Shown: in pieces, positions 34,967-43,951 of the stretch | Position numbering within the stretch: position 1 is the first letter of the stretch | Layout of the letters: each line of letters starts with the position of its first letter | DNA from: MA-ANB-1 sp965216445 | GTDB lineage: Bacteria > Actinomycetota > Acidimicrobiia > Spongiisociales > ZC4RG35 | DNA: 64,000 nucleotides | Direction of reading: 5' to 3' | Assembly (NCBI GenBank): GCA_965216445.1 | Contig: OZ244166.1 | Span: forward strand, 682,001 to 746,000 | The notes under the pieces: generated by a model | The model's database searches: none | The model's input: only the letters and a program-made list of their open reading frames with translations | Told to the model about the DNA's origin: nothing | Position numbers and translations under genes: made by a program

Positions 34967-35667
34967 GCCCGGCCGTATACCGGAACGAGCGAGCCCGTCA
35001 TCACGCTTGACTCCTCACTGAGTAGGAACTCTGCGACGGCGGCGATTTGGTCCGGTGTTGGCCAGTTCACGTAGTCGGCGTAGGGAAGAGACTGCCTTGT
35101 TGCCGGTGTGTCGATGACCGACGGCATGATCACGTTTGCAGTGACTCCCGAACCGTCCAACTCATCTGCGACCGTCTTGCCCAGTGCGACCACTCCAGCT
35201 TTGGCGATGTTGAAGGCTGCCTGCCCGGTGGGGCAGTCGATCGCACTTCGGCTGCCGACGAGAAGAATGCGACCCCACCCAGCATCACGGAGATGAGGGA
35301 CCGCTGCTCTCACCGCGTAGAAGGCCGATCGAAGATTGAGGTCAAGCATTCGTTCGAACCGAACGTCATCGGTCTCGTCGACATCCCGGCCACCTGCCCA
35401 TCCGCCAACAAGCGAACACAGCCCGTGGATCCCGTCGTTCTTTTCTGCGGTCTCCTTCATGAAGTTGGTAACAGCTTCGGCGTCGGTGGCGTCGACCCGA
35501 GACAGAACGAGGTCCTCCTCAGGCACGTCGAATTCAGATTCGAAAGCGGCCGCCTCGTCAGGCAGCAGGTAGGTGACCACCAGTCTGTGGTCCTTGCCGA
35601 TGAGGCGTCGGGTCAAGGCAGTTCCAAGACCTCCCGTTCCTCCAGTGATCACAATTGTCTTTTTCAA
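34963..35667 (-). CDS. short-chain dehydrogenase/reductase lacking the catalytic Tyr
   Basis: 234 aa. TGGTGGLGTALTRRL is the NAD(P) motif (TGGxxGxG), LVLSRVDATDAEAV precedes the D-x-D region and LLVGSRSA holds the catalytic Ser. The usual YxxxK reads AAFNIAKAGV, so Phe stands at the Tyr position; the Lys is kept. This could be an inactive or altered enzyme, or one that binds ligand without oxidoreduction. It is convergent with the DUF2332 gene. Confidence 0.8.
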   Translation of the reverse strand: MKKTIVITGGTGGLGTALTRRLIGKDHRLVVTYLLPDEAAAFESEFDVPEEDLVLSRVDATDAEAVTNFMKETAEKNDGIHGLCSLVGGWAGGRDVDETDDVRFERMLDLNLRSAFYAVRAAVPHLRDAGWGRILLVGSRSAIDCPTGQAAFNIAKAGVVALGKTVADELDGSGVTANVIMPSVIDTPATRQSLPYADYVNWPTPDQIAAVAEFLLSEESSVMTGSLVPVYGRA

Positions 35668-35748
35668 ACGAGTCCTTGTTCGATGTCTTCCACTCTATAT
35701 TCGTCGGCTGATATTCGTCGTTGGCCGTCCGCGCCTACTCGGCGGCGC

Positions 35749-36354
35749 CTAATCGGGGCGAATGTCGCCGATGACATTCTTGACCCAAGCACCACGGGGG
35801 TGGGTCAGGGTCGATCGCAGATCGTTCACCGAATCCAGGTCGTGCAACAAGCCGGTTGTGGCGAGGATCGTTGGCTCGACCATCGCTGCCAGGTGTTTGG
35901 TCGAGCTGCCCGGCCCGTAGGAGAACTCCGAAATCGAACCTGCGGACAGGGCTGAGGTTCCTCCATCTGACGATGGGCCAAGCAGTTCTCTCCCTGTGGC
36001 CACAATCTCCATAGCCCTGCTCAGTTCCTGAGCGGTCACAAGTGGAAGGTCGGAATGGAGAACCATCCACGCCAGGCTCGAGTTCGTGGCCCACCGCACT
36101 CCTTCTCCAGCCGCGCGGTTGAGACCCTTCCCGGTTTCTTCGACCACCTGAAGCCCGAGACGCATCGCCCAGGCAGCCACCTCCAGGTCCGCAGAGACGA
36201 TCACGGGCAACATGCCGGCAGCCTCGCTCTCGCTGACAGTGTGATCTGCCAGCGCCTGGCTCAAGTCGCGCCGCTGGTTGAGTTCAAGCACTGACGACAG
36301 GCGGTCCTTGCCACCGACAAAAGACCTGATGGGGATGATGGCTGCGACCGGCAC
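35749..36354 (-). CDS. cofC: 2-phospho-L-lactate guanylyltransferase-like (F420 synthesis)
   Basis: About 201 aa from GTG at 36354; a longer frame overlaps the divergent gene. AAIIPIRSFVGGKDRLSSVLELNQRRDL is the CofC/FbiD nucleotidyl-transfer start (the A-P-K/R...KxRL pattern), and HSDLPLVTAQEL is the NTP-transferase metal-site segment. SSDGGTSAL is the substrate-loop block seen in CofC. It activates phospholactate or phosphoenolpyruvate with GTP to build the F420 side chain. Other F420 genes are not in this window. Confidence 0.8.
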   Translation of the reverse strand: MPVAAIIPIRSFVGGKDRLSSVLELNQRRDLSQALADHTVSESEAAGMLPVIVSADLEVAAWAMRLGLQVVEETGKGLNRAAGEGVRWATNSSLAWMVLHSDLPLVTAQELSRAMEIVATGRELLGPSSDGGTSALSAGSISEFSYGPGSSTKHLAAMVEPTILATTGLLHDLDSVNDLRSTLTHPRGAWVKNVIGDIRPD

Positions 36355-36427
36355 CCGGTGGAGCGTATCGGGAATATTGTTTAAACGAACCCGTTGTTTG
36401 TCATGAGTTTCAAAAGGAGTGTTCTCA

Positions 36428-36712
36428 ATGCCCACCGCAACCTGGAACGGCAAAGTCATCGCCGAGTCGGATCACACCGAAATGGTTGAGGGGAACCACT
36501 ATTTCCCTGCCGACAGCGTCAAGAAGGAGTTCCTCCAGGAGTCCTCTGCGTCATCCGTATGTCCGTGGAAGGGGACGGCGTCTTACTACGACGTTGTTGT
36601 CGATGGTGATGTGAACCCTGGTGCTGCCTGGTATTACTCATCGCCGAAGCCCGCGGCGTCAAACATCAAAGACCACGTCGCCTTCTGGCGCGGAGTGAAG
36701 GTGTCCCGCTAG
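36428..36712 (+). CDS. DUF427 protein
   Basis: 94 aa from ATG at 36428, which has AAAGGAG about 9 bases upstream. HTEMVEGNHYFPADSVKKEFL and VCPWKGTASYYDVVVDG, then AAWYYSSPKPAASNIKDHVAFW, are the conserved core of DUF427 (beta-barrel fold; function unknown). Divergent from the cofC-like gene across a gap with a GTTTAAAC palindrome (36378-36385 area). It ends in a 4-base overlap with the convergent pgpA. Confidence 0.85.
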   Translation: MPTATWNGKVIAESDHTEMVEGNHYFPADSVKKEFLQESSASSVCPWKGTASYYDVVVDGDVNPGAAWYYSSPKPAASNIKDHVAFWRGVKVSR

Positions 36713-37170
36713 CCAGCGAAAAGGAAGCGGGATGCGAGTAATCCCGCTGCCAAACCGTACAAACCCGCAACGAGGTCGTCGGCTGTGACCCCGACGGCAC
36801 CGGGGATTCCCTCTGCTTTGGCGACGCCCGGGAAGGACCCCTTGAAGATGTCGGCAAGCCTGAAGACCACAAAGGCAACCAAACCCGCTTGCCAGTCGAG
36901 ACTGACGGTTGCCAGGAACATTCCAGCTGCTTCGTCAACGACGATCCACCCAGCGTCTCCCGCGCTTTGAAACAGGGGCTTGATCGACCAGAGCGCAAGA
37001 ACGACGACCACACCCGTTGCCAACACCTGGACCCAGACGCCAAATGTCCCCAGCCAAATGGCAATCGGAAACGCAAATATGGATCCGACCGTCCCGGCGC
37101 CTCCATCGGAGCCACGAAGCCGACCCATTATCAGGCCCGTCCCAAACCATGATGCGATTAGCTTCGCCAC
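36709..37170 (-). CDS. pgpA: phosphatidylglycerophosphatase A
   Basis: 153 aa with four hydrophobic helices. SDGGAGTVGSIFAFPI, GWIVVDEAAGMFLA, FRLADIFKGSFPG and VTADDLVAGLYGLAAGLL match the PgpA family; D-E and D-D pairs supply the Mg site. It removes phosphate from phosphatidylglycerophosphate in membrane lipid synthesis. GTG start, because the WFGTG segment is conserved. An AGCGGGAT hairpin (36726-36748) near its 3' end may stop the convergent DUF427 transcript. Confidence 0.88.
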   Translation of the reverse strand: MAKLIASWFGTGLIMGRLRGSDGGAGTVGSIFAFPIAIWLGTFGVWVQVLATGVVVVLALWSIKPLFQSAGDAGWIVVDEAAGMFLATVSLDWQAGLVAFVVFRLADIFKGSFPGVAKAEGIPGAVGVTADDLVAGLYGLAAGLLASRFLFAG

Positions 37171-37221
37171 GGAGGATCAGACTAGGCGGTAACGGCTAGC
37201 CGACCGGGATGCCGATTGAAC

Positions 37222-37950
37222 TCAATCCCGAATCTTCTCAGCAAGGACTCTTCGCAGGTAATCCTCGTCGTTTTGGTAGTGCTTGTCGGCCGTGACCCGA
37301 GGTTCGAACCGCTTTCTCAGCTGGGCCGCGTATTCGCGTCGCGTGGCCGCCGGGAGGCCCGACGAACGTGCCAGGAACGATCTCAAAACGCCAACCTCGC
37401 TGTCGGTCAAAGCAGAGACGTCCCAACGAGTCTCGTCATCGCCCAGCGTGGGTAACCACTCAGCAGAGGCCACTACAGGTTTGACACGATCTCGCACCAC
37501 AACCGTGTTGGCCGCGAAGTCCCCGATACGTTGGCTCTTCTCAGAGGCGAACATCGAGATCACCCCTATGCCGAACAACAGGACGTCCACCGGTAGGAAC
37601 AGTGTCCGGATCACAGCCGAACCGAATCCGACCGGTGCGCCGGAAGTCTTCACCACCTTTGTGCCGGCCGCCATCTTTCCCAGTGTCTGGCCGCCGTTGA
37701 GCGACTCCATTCCCACGAGATAAGCAAACGGTACAAACAGCGTTGCCAGGCTGAGGAGGCCCACCGCTAAGAGGGAGTCTGCTCCACTGGTGCGGAGTCC
37801 GACTAGGCCGAGAAGGATCAATGAGAAGCCGATTAACAACCCGTCAAGAAGCCATGCCAGAGTGCGTGACCCGATGCCAGCTATTGTCATCCCGACCGTC
37901 ACACCCTCGGAGGTCGTGATCTCGAGCTTGTCTTGGAATGTCAAGTCCAA
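37222..37950 (-). CDS. RDD-family membrane protein
   Basis: 242 aa. RTLAWLLDGLLIGFSLILLG (the family's RxxA...D motif), then GGQTLGKMAAGTKVV and SEKSQRIGDFAANTVVV, mark the RDD domain with three helices. A charged C-terminal tail of about 90 residues follows. Start is TTG (37950 or 37944). It is divergent from the SpoIIM-like gene; the same pairing with DUF58 and MoxR exists in mycobacteria (Rv3691-Rv3695 region). Confidence 0.85.
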   Translation of the reverse strand: MDLTFQDKLEITTSEGVTVGMTIAGIGSRTLAWLLDGLLIGFSLILLGLVGLRTSGADSLLAVGLLSLATLFVPFAYLVGMESLNGGQTLGKMAAGTKVVKTSGAPVGFGSAVIRTLFLPVDVLLFGIGVISMFASEKSQRIGDFAANTVVVRDRVKPVVASAEWLPTLGDDETRWDVSALTDSEVGVLRSFLARSSGLPAATRREYAAQLRKRFEPRVTADKHYQNDEDYLRRVLAEKIRD

Positions 37951-37968
37951 ATCCCCATTCGTGAGTTC

Positions 37969-39051
37969 ATGAAGCTACCCCAGTTTCTGGAGGACGGAAA
38001 GCCCCGTTGGGATGACCTCGAGGCTTTGTGCAACGAGGCGGGTCGGCGTGCCGAGAAGCTAGGTGCCGAGCGGCTTCGCCACTTCGTCGACCTCTACCGT
38101 TCGACGTCGGCGGATCTGGCAATGGCGAGACGCCTGTTTCCCGGTGATCCCATAGTGGTGAAACTGGAACGTCTCGTGTTGAAGGCCCGAGGAATTCTCT
38201 TCGATCGCAGTGGTCGCAGGGAGTCGATTGCGTCATTTTTCGGCACGACCTACTGGCAGCTGATCGCACAACGATCGCGGCAGATGTGGTTGGCCGCAGC
38301 GATGCTGATGATTCCGGCCACCCTTGGGTTTGTCTGGGCATTGAACGACCCGAGCCAGGTGGTGTCGGTTATGCCGGCGGAGTTTCTGTGGGTCACCGAA
38401 GCCGAGACCACCGACCAGGGCTATGGCACGGCGGGCCTGGTCGGGTTTTCTACGTTTGTCATGCAGAACAACATTCGTGTTGCCCTGCTCAGTTTCGTCC
38501 TGGGGATCACTTGGGGTGTGCTGACCGGATTTGTCGTCGTCCAGAACGGCCTGATCCTTGGAGCACTCGCGGGCCTTGCCGTCGACGCCGGAAACGCTGA
38601 AGTATTCACGGCAGCCGTTGCAGCTCACGGAATACTTGAGCTGTCGTGCATTGTGGTTGGAGCAGGGACCGGTTTCTCGATCGCCCGGGCAATGCTCCGA
38701 CCGGGGACGATGACACGACTGGAAGCGTTAGGCGCTGAGGCGCGCCATGCCGGCCTGATAGTCCTGGGGACGATACCCTGGTTGGTTCTCGCAGGTGTCG
38801 TTGAGGGCTTCGTGTCTCGGACTGGAACAACGTGGTTTCCGGCGCTGATCATCGGCATCATCCTCGGCGGCGGCTTCTGGTTTTTCGTTTGGTACGTCGG
38901 TGTCAGGCCGGTTCCGGATCATGCCATGGTTGTCCCCCCGGCTGTTCCGCTACAACCGGGCCTTGGACTTGGCGCGGAGGTAGGCAGCGACGCAACGAGC
39001 CGAAAAATTGGCGAGGGGAGCTTCGATGACGTCGACTCCTCGGTGGGTTAG
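37969..39051 (+). CDS. SpoIIM-family (stage II sporulation protein M-like) membrane protein
   Basis: About 360 aa from ATG at 37969. The N-terminal 100 residues are helical and soluble (LEALCNEAGRRAEKLGAERLRHFVDLYRSTSADLAMAR). Several hydrophobic helices follow, with the SpoIIM block MQNNIRVALLSFVLGITWGVLTGFVVVQNGLILGALAG and HGILELSCIVVGAGTG. Homologues are common in non-sporulating actinobacteria beside DUF58/MoxR. The last 102 bases run antisense through the DUF58 gene. Confidence 0.85.
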   Translation: MKLPQFLEDGKPRWDDLEALCNEAGRRAEKLGAERLRHFVDLYRSTSADLAMARRLFPGDPIVVKLERLVLKARGILFDRSGRRESIASFFGTTYWQLIAQRSRQMWLAAAMLMIPATLGFVWALNDPSQVVSVMPAEFLWVTEAETTDQGYGTAGLVGFSTFVMQNNIRVALLSFVLGITWGVLTGFVVVQNGLILGALAGLAVDAGNAEVFTAAVAAHGILELSCIVVGAGTGFSIARAMLRPGTMTRLEALGAEARHAGLIVLGTIPWLVLAGVVEGFVSRTGTTWFPALIIGIILGGGFWFFVWYVGVRPVPDHAMVVPPAVPLQPGLGLGAEVGSDATSRKIGEGSFDDVDSSVG

Positions 39052-40221
39052 AAGACTGGTGACGCTCTCCTTCGAATCGAGCAGCTGAACCGAAGCTGCG
39101 GCTCGCATCAGGTCACCCTGCGACCGAGCCCTGGTCTCAATGGCTTCGGCGAGGTCGGGGTCGGTGACCGAAGCTACCGCAACCGCATGTTTTCTGGCGA
39201 GGATCGGAACAGCCGAAGCCAAGGGCCGGGCTGCAGCCTCGTCGATGAGATCGGTGAAGATGAGAATGAAGGCTCGCTTACGGCTCAACACAGACCGGAA
39301 TGCCAGGTCGAAGTCGGAGTCTTCGTTGTCGGGCTCGAGGTCGTGTATTGCCTCGACCACAGCCCTCCCTCCGTCTCGTCGCGGATTCAAGGATCGCCTG
39401 ATCCCTTTGGAGAAAGCCACAACGCCAACCCGGTCTCCAACCTGGTCGGCAACGGCGGCGATTGCCGCCACGGCATCGACTGCGGCGTCGAGTCGCGTCC
39501 GGTCTTCGATTCGGGCCGTCATCAGCCTCCCACAGTCGATCAGGGCCAAGACATCGCGGTCTTGTTCGACCCGGAACTGGTTCGACATTGGCGTCCCGAG
39601 GCGTGCGGTGGCCGACCAGTTGAGCTGTCTTATGTCGTCGTCGGGTCTGTATTCGCGAACCGACTCGAATTCAGTACCCAGCCCGAGCGGGCCTCGCGTT
39701 CGCCGCCCTTCCTCGCGGAAGTGACCCTGGCGAACCGAACTGGCAATTCTCCGGGCCGCCGGCATATCTGGATAGATGGTGACTGTCGACTCCGTGCCGG
39801 TCCGGTGATACCAGACGCCCAACCCGAGCGGACCGACAGACCGCGTCGCCACTTTGGCCAATTCGTGCGAACCGCGACGAAGGCCGACAATTTCCGCGTC
39901 AAGCAGCCGATCAGCTTCCTGAGGTTCGATGACCAGGTCAGGTGTAGCGGGTTGCCTCAGCCTTATCCGGGGCCATCTACCGAGAGGTCGTATTCGAAGA
40001 GTTGACGGAACGGCGCGGCTCAAAACGTCGCTGACGTCTCGCTCGACGGGTGGCACCGCCCGCACGTTCCAGGCGTCAACTGCAGCGAAAAGAAGAATGG
40101 CCACCATGATCAACGCGGCTATTCGCCACCCGAAGGGAATCGCCGAGAACGCTCCCAATACCAGGAGGAAGATCGTGCGCGGTGTGAGACTCACTGTGGG
40201 GTCTTCATCGTGGAACCTCAA
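38950..40221 (-). CDS. DUF58 protein
   Basis: 423 aa. Two N-terminal hydrophobic segments, then GTEFESVREYRPDDDIRQLNWSATARLG, the DUF58 signature (r.Y..gD..r.I.W..sAr). A vWA-like region follows (DVLALIDCGRLM with later AFILIFTDLIDE). It probably cooperates with the MoxR ATPase next to it. TTG is the longest start (17-base overlap with moxR); GTG at 40194 is an alternative. Its last 102 bases overlap the convergent SpoIIM-like gene. Confidence 0.88.
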   Translation of the reverse strand: MRFHDEDPTVSLTPRTIFLLVLGAFSAIPFGWRIAALIMVAILLFAAVDAWNVRAVPPVERDVSDVLSRAVPSTLRIRPLGRWPRIRLRQPATPDLVIEPQEADRLLDAEIVGLRRGSHELAKVATRSVGPLGLGVWYHRTGTESTVTIYPDMPAARRIASSVRQGHFREEGRRTRGPLGLGTEFESVREYRPDDDIRQLNWSATARLGTPMSNQFRVEQDRDVLALIDCGRLMTARIEDRTRLDAAVDAVAAIAAVADQVGDRVGVVAFSKGIRRSLNPRRDGGRAVVEAIHDLEPDNEDSDFDLAFRSVLSRKRAFILIFTDLIDEAAARPLASAVPILARKHAVAVASVTDPDLAEAIETRARSQGDLMRAAASVQLLDSKESVTSLLTHRGVDVIEAPLANFSARCVAAYLRAKSKARL

Positions 40222-41134
40222 CTGAGCCGAGGGCTGTCTTCACTGCCTCATCTGGGTTGTAGCGCTCCAATTCCGCCTCCGGTCGAAGCAGGATCCGGTG
40301 TCGAAGCACGGGTAGTGCTGCCCGTCCGATGTCATCGGGAGTTACGAAGTCGCGCCCGGCAAGTGTGGCTATTGCCCTCGCTGCAGCGAGAAGGTGCACG
40401 GCTGCCCTCGGGCTCGCGCCTACCTCAACCGACGGAAGAGTTCGTGTCGACCGGACCACCGAACTGAGATAGGAAAGGACTGGCTCTTCGACACGAGTGC
40501 CGCTGACCTTGGAGCGCAACTCCAGAATTTCAGAAGCGGTGGTAACAGATCCAACATCATCGAGAGTTGCCGGGCGGGTCCCATCGCGCTCGAGCCGAAG
40601 CATCGCAAGCTCCGAGTCCTCCGAGGGATAACCAACGTCGATCTTCATCAGGAAGCGGTCGAGCTGTGCCTCAGGGAGCGGGTACGTCCCCTCGTACTCA
40701 ATCGGGTTCTGGGTGGCCACGACGAGGAACGGTTGGGGAAGGTTGTGCGATGTCCCATCAACGGTCACTTGTGACTCAGCCATCGCCTCGAGGAGAGCTG
40801 CTTGGGTCTTCGGTGGCGTGCGATTGATCTCGTCGGCCAAAAGAATGTTGGTGAAAACCGGACCCGGACGGAAGGTCAGTTCGCCTCCACGAAGGGCCAT
40901 CGTCCCGGTTAAATCGGAGGGCAACATGTCGGGAGTGAATTGGGCCCTGCCGAACTCGAGCCCGGTCGACCTGGCGAACGCCTTGGCCAGCAGAGTCTTG
41001 GCGGTACCGGGAACCCCTTCCAACAAGACGTGTCCGCCAACCAGGATCGCGGCGACCATTGCATCGACCGCACCTGAATGGCCTTTCACCACTTTGCTGA
41101 CCTCGTTCTGGATGCGCTCTCTCAAATCGTTCAC
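40205..41134 (-). CDS. MoxR-family AAA+ ATPase
   Basis: 309 aa. Walker A GVPGTAKTLLAKAFA, the MoxR sensor-type segment FGRAQFTPDMLPSDLTG, Walker B NILLADEINRTPPKTQAALLEAM, sensor 1 FLVVATQNPIEYEGTYPLPEAQLDRFLMK, and ASPRAAVHLLAAARAIA near the C-terminus. MoxR proteins act as chaperone-like activators, often with DUF58/vWA partners. Overlaps the DUF4350 gene by 4 bases. Confidence 0.94.
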   Translation of the reverse strand: MNDLRERIQNEVSKVVKGHSGAVDAMVAAILVGGHVLLEGVPGTAKTLLAKAFARSTGLEFGRAQFTPDMLPSDLTGTMALRGGELTFRPGPVFTNILLADEINRTPPKTQAALLEAMAESQVTVDGTSHNLPQPFLVVATQNPIEYEGTYPLPEAQLDRFLMKIDVGYPSEDSELAMLRLERDGTRPATLDDVGSVTTASEILELRSKVSGTRVEEPVLSYLSSVVRSTRTLPSVEVGASPRAAVHLLAAARAIATLAGRDFVTPDDIGRAALPVLRHRILLRPEAELERYNPDEAVKTALGSVEVPR

Positions 41135-42285
41135 GACCCCTCCTTTTCCGATAGCAAGGCAAGCATGTGCTGCGCTTCCATCATGGTGTTTTCGTTTGCA
41201 ACCTCCAGCACCGCCTCCAGTTCGGTCGAAGGCAGACCAAGTGCTTCTCCGGCTGTGACGACCTCGCTGTCTGAGGCCGCGGCGGGCAACCCAGCCCGAC
41301 GAGCAATGACCGTGCGCAGCCGAGCCCTGACCGGCTCGGCGGTGTCGGGCTCGGGAATCCGGGTCATGATGCCGGCCACTGCGTCGACCAGCTCCTTGCG
41401 AGGCGGTGCAAGGTGTCTTTCGGTCGCCTCGGGCGGTCCGAAACGACGTGCATAGACGATCAGGGCAATACCGACGACGGGTAGGAGCAGGAGAATCACT
41501 GTCCTCACTTCCTCAGGAAAGGCAGAAAGAAGGCCGGTCGGCGATGCGGCTCCCGGATCAACAAGGAACCCATGCCGTACCTCGTCGACGAGAACCGGTC
41601 CTTCGGGAATGAGGGAGATAATCCAGGGACCATTGTCGACGAGGGAGGGGTTCCAGAAGATCGAGCTGTCGGCAACATAAACCACGAGACCGTCGCCGAA
41701 CTCAAAAGCGGCGGCGATGGGTGGCGACCCGGCCAGTGTGGTCATGTCGAACTCCGTCTCGATCGAGTAGAGGCCACTCGATTCGAGGCTGCCCTCTGCT
41801 CCGCGGATCGGCATCACGATGTCGGCCGGCGACTGCCCGGAAAGGCCGAGTCGGAGGTCGTCGGGGAGAATCGGGCCTACGAGATCTGGGTGGGGACGCC
41901 CGGACACTATGAGCCGGCCGCCGTTCTCGACCCACTCTGTGATCGCCTCCAATTCCACGTCCTCGTACGTTGCCCTGATTTGGGGATCGAGGATCAGCAG
42001 TGTCATCACCTGGTCGAGGTCTTCTAGTGGTGTCACTGCAGGTCCCACGCGGAAATCAAGCTCGGTGAGCAGTTCGGCCAGGGCTGCGGTTCCGTTGACG
42101 TCGGTGACGAACATCGAGCTGTTCGGTCCCGTTTCGATCTGATTGCGACCGAACTGTGTCAGTGCCCATCCGAAGACCGCAATCGCGAGCAGAGCCATGA
42201 ACAAAGTTCGCAAGTTCCCACGGATCAGACGCCCTTTCGGCGTGATTGTGGTGCTCTCCACCCGGAGTTTCGACCGATCGCTCAT
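41131..42285 (-). CDS. DUF4350 membrane protein
   Basis: About 384 aa from ATG at 42285 (in a 4-base overlap with the upstream stop). TM helix near residue 40 (LRTLFMALLAIAVFGWALTQ), a large outer domain with TLLILDPQIRATYEDVELEAITEWVENGGRLIVSG, a second helix (VRTVILLLLPVVGIALIVYARRFG), then a cytoplasmic C-terminus. The GGRLIVSG turn and gene order match DUF4350 of the mycobacterial MoxR cluster. Function unknown. Confidence 0.8.
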   Translation of the reverse strand: MSDRSKLRVESTTITPKGRLIRGNLRTLFMALLAIAVFGWALTQFGRNQIETGPNSSMFVTDVNGTAALAELLTELDFRVGPAVTPLEDLDQVMTLLILDPQIRATYEDVELEAITEWVENGGRLIVSGRPHPDLVGPILPDDLRLGLSGQSPADIVMPIRGAEGSLESSGLYSIETEFDMTTLAGSPPIAAAFEFGDGLVVYVADSSIFWNPSLVDNGPWIISLIPEGPVLVDEVRHGFLVDPGAASPTGLLSAFPEEVRTVILLLLPVVGIALIVYARRFGPPEATERHLAPPRKELVDAVAGIMTRIPEPDTAEPVRARLRTVIARRAGLPAAASDSEVVTAGEALGLPSTELEAVLEVANENTMMEAQHMLALLSEKEGS

Positions 42286-43028
42286 ATACGCACACCAAGA
42301 AGATCGGCCCATTCAAGGGCCGCTCTTTGGGCATCGGCGGCCTCCGCCTGAGCTCGGCCATAGACGACTTCGTCGAATTGGCTGGCTAGCCGTTCGAAGG
42401 TTGGTTCGCCGAGCTCGTTGGCGATTGCCCCATTCGGCAGACCCGGATAGAAAACGATTCGGCCCTCGGCATCGAGACGTAACAATCCGGCGACGAACCG
42501 AAGGCGGATAGCCTCCGAGAAGTCACCCGCTTCGGCTGCTGCTCTCGCCAGTGCCTCCAATTCGACCGGATCGGCACCGAGTTCGAGGATTCTCTCGATT
42601 GTCTCGCGGCGTTGGATATCGCGTGCCCGGCGTCGAGCGAGAATGAATGCCGCAAGCACGACGGTGAGGAGGACAAGGAGTGGGCCGACCAGGGTCATAA
42701 CGTCTGTTGTGATTGCCCGTGAGAGCCACTCGAAGATTCGAGTCACCATTTCGATCACGAACGCGATCAGCCATTCCAACCAGTCGTACACAGGTCCGAG
42801 GATTCTCTCGAGAAGCGTCGGCGTGTCGCCCGCGTATTTCGGGTCGGAGAGTATGTCCTGTGCTCGCTCTGAGATTTCGGTCGCGTCCACAGGGTCGCCG
42901 TCCAGTTGTTCCGCTACCCCAAAGAACACGGCTGAGGCGGCGGCCGTGCTGGCGCTAATCACGTCAACCGAGGCCGAACGGGTCGTCCGAGTCGGTGCTG
43001 ATTTCAGTGTGGGTCGCTGGTGGCTCAC
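42282..43028 (-). CDS. DUF4129-type membrane protein
   Basis: Up to 248 aa; GTG at 43028 overlaps the upstream gene, and GTG at 42962 is an alternative. Hydrophobic segments (WLEWLIAFVIEMVTRIFEWL, MTLVGPLLVLLTVVLAAFILARRRAR) precede the DUF4129 block: AEAGDFSEAIRLRFVAGLLRLDAEGRI, then ELGEPTFERLASQFDEVVYG. It belongs to the DUF4350/MoxR/DUF58 operon. Function unknown. Confidence 0.78.
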   Translation of the reverse strand: MSHQRPTLKSAPTRTTRSASVDVISASTAAASAVFFGVAEQLDGDPVDATEISERAQDILSDPKYAGDTPTLLERILGPVYDWLEWLIAFVIEMVTRIFEWLSRAITTDVMTLVGPLLVLLTVVLAAFILARRRARDIQRRETIERILELGADPVELEALARAAAEAGDFSEAIRLRFVAGLLRLDAEGRIVFYPGLPNGAIANELGEPTFERLASQFDEVVYGRAQAEAADAQRAALEWADLLGVRI

Positions 43029-43863
43029 CTAGATCCGCAATGAGCCTTTCCAGGTCGTAGCCCTCCTTGCGAACACGCTGGTCGTAGTAGAGCGCGACGA
43101 CAACGGCGGCAATGAAGGGGAGGGTGACTGTAGAGACCAGTCCTTGGATCAATGCGTTTGCAGCAAGGTATCCGGAGGAGAGAGTTGCTGCTGCCGGATC
43201 TGCGAAACCGGATCCAAAGGTGAAGGCGAGTTGAATCGGGGTGACGATCACGCTGGTGATGACAGTTGCAATCAACGAGGTGAGGACCAAGATGCCGAAA
43301 ACCCGCCACCAGGAGCCCTTGACCAAGTTGAACGAGCGCTTCAAGGCGGTTATCGGGCCTGACTTCTCCGCGATCAGGCTCGCCGGGGCGAGGCCCCACA
43401 TCCCGTACAGCCACACTCCCGGGATGATGCAGAAGAGGAAACCGAGAAACGTCCCAATGCTGGTGAGGATGGTCAAACCAACCATCGCAAGCATGCGGGA
43501 AAGGCCATATCGGAGTGCATCTTTAGCCTCGACCTTTACCCCTCGGTAGTTCTCGCTGTAGATCCGGGTGGTTGCAGCTTGGACGAGGACAGATCCAACC
43601 ATTTGCAGAAGTGCTCCAACTCCGATTGCGCCGAAGAGCCCACCCATGAGCGAAAGCACTTCCTCCGGGCTGACATTCGGGTCTTCGAGGGCGCTGAGAT
43701 CGGATGGGGCCAGACCTGCTGCTGCCAAAGAACCGAGGACTGTCAACGGGATCATGATCACCGCGGAGGTGATCACCGCTGATTTGAAGTTCCGCTTAAA
43801 GAGGTTGAACGAGGTGTCGAGGACCTCACCGAAGGAGAGTGGTCTTAGTTCGATTGGCTCCAC
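42964..43863 (-). CDS. multi-pass membrane protein, unknown function
   Basis: 299 aa, about six hydrophobic helices (KSAVITSAVIMIPLTVLGSLAAAG, GLFGAIGVGALLQMVGSVLVQ, TILTSIGTFLGFLFCIIPGVWLYGMWGLAP, and two later). RPLSFGEVLDTSFNLFKRNF at the start and ALKRSFNLVKGSWWRVFGILVL resemble the glycerophosphodiester-phosphodiesterase membrane-domain family. First gene of the minus-strand MoxR cluster. The C-terminal tail is cytoplasmic and acidic. Confidence 0.65.
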   Translation of the reverse strand: MEPIELRPLSFGEVLDTSFNLFKRNFKSAVITSAVIMIPLTVLGSLAAAGLAPSDLSALEDPNVSPEEVLSLMGGLFGAIGVGALLQMVGSVLVQAATTRIYSENYRGVKVEAKDALRYGLSRMLAMVGLTILTSIGTFLGFLFCIIPGVWLYGMWGLAPASLIAEKSGPITALKRSFNLVKGSWWRVFGILVLTSLIATVITSVIVTPIQLAFTFGSGFADPAAATLSSGYLAANALIQGLVSTVTLPFIAAVVVALYYDQRVRKEGYDLERLIADLGEPPATHTEISTDSDDPFGLG

Positions 43864-43951
43864 AGCGGTGAGGCTAATCGAAGGCTTGAGCAGACCCCGG
43901 CGTAGTGCCCTCGACGGTTCTTGGGTCTGCGAAGTCGTTTACCCTTGGCGT

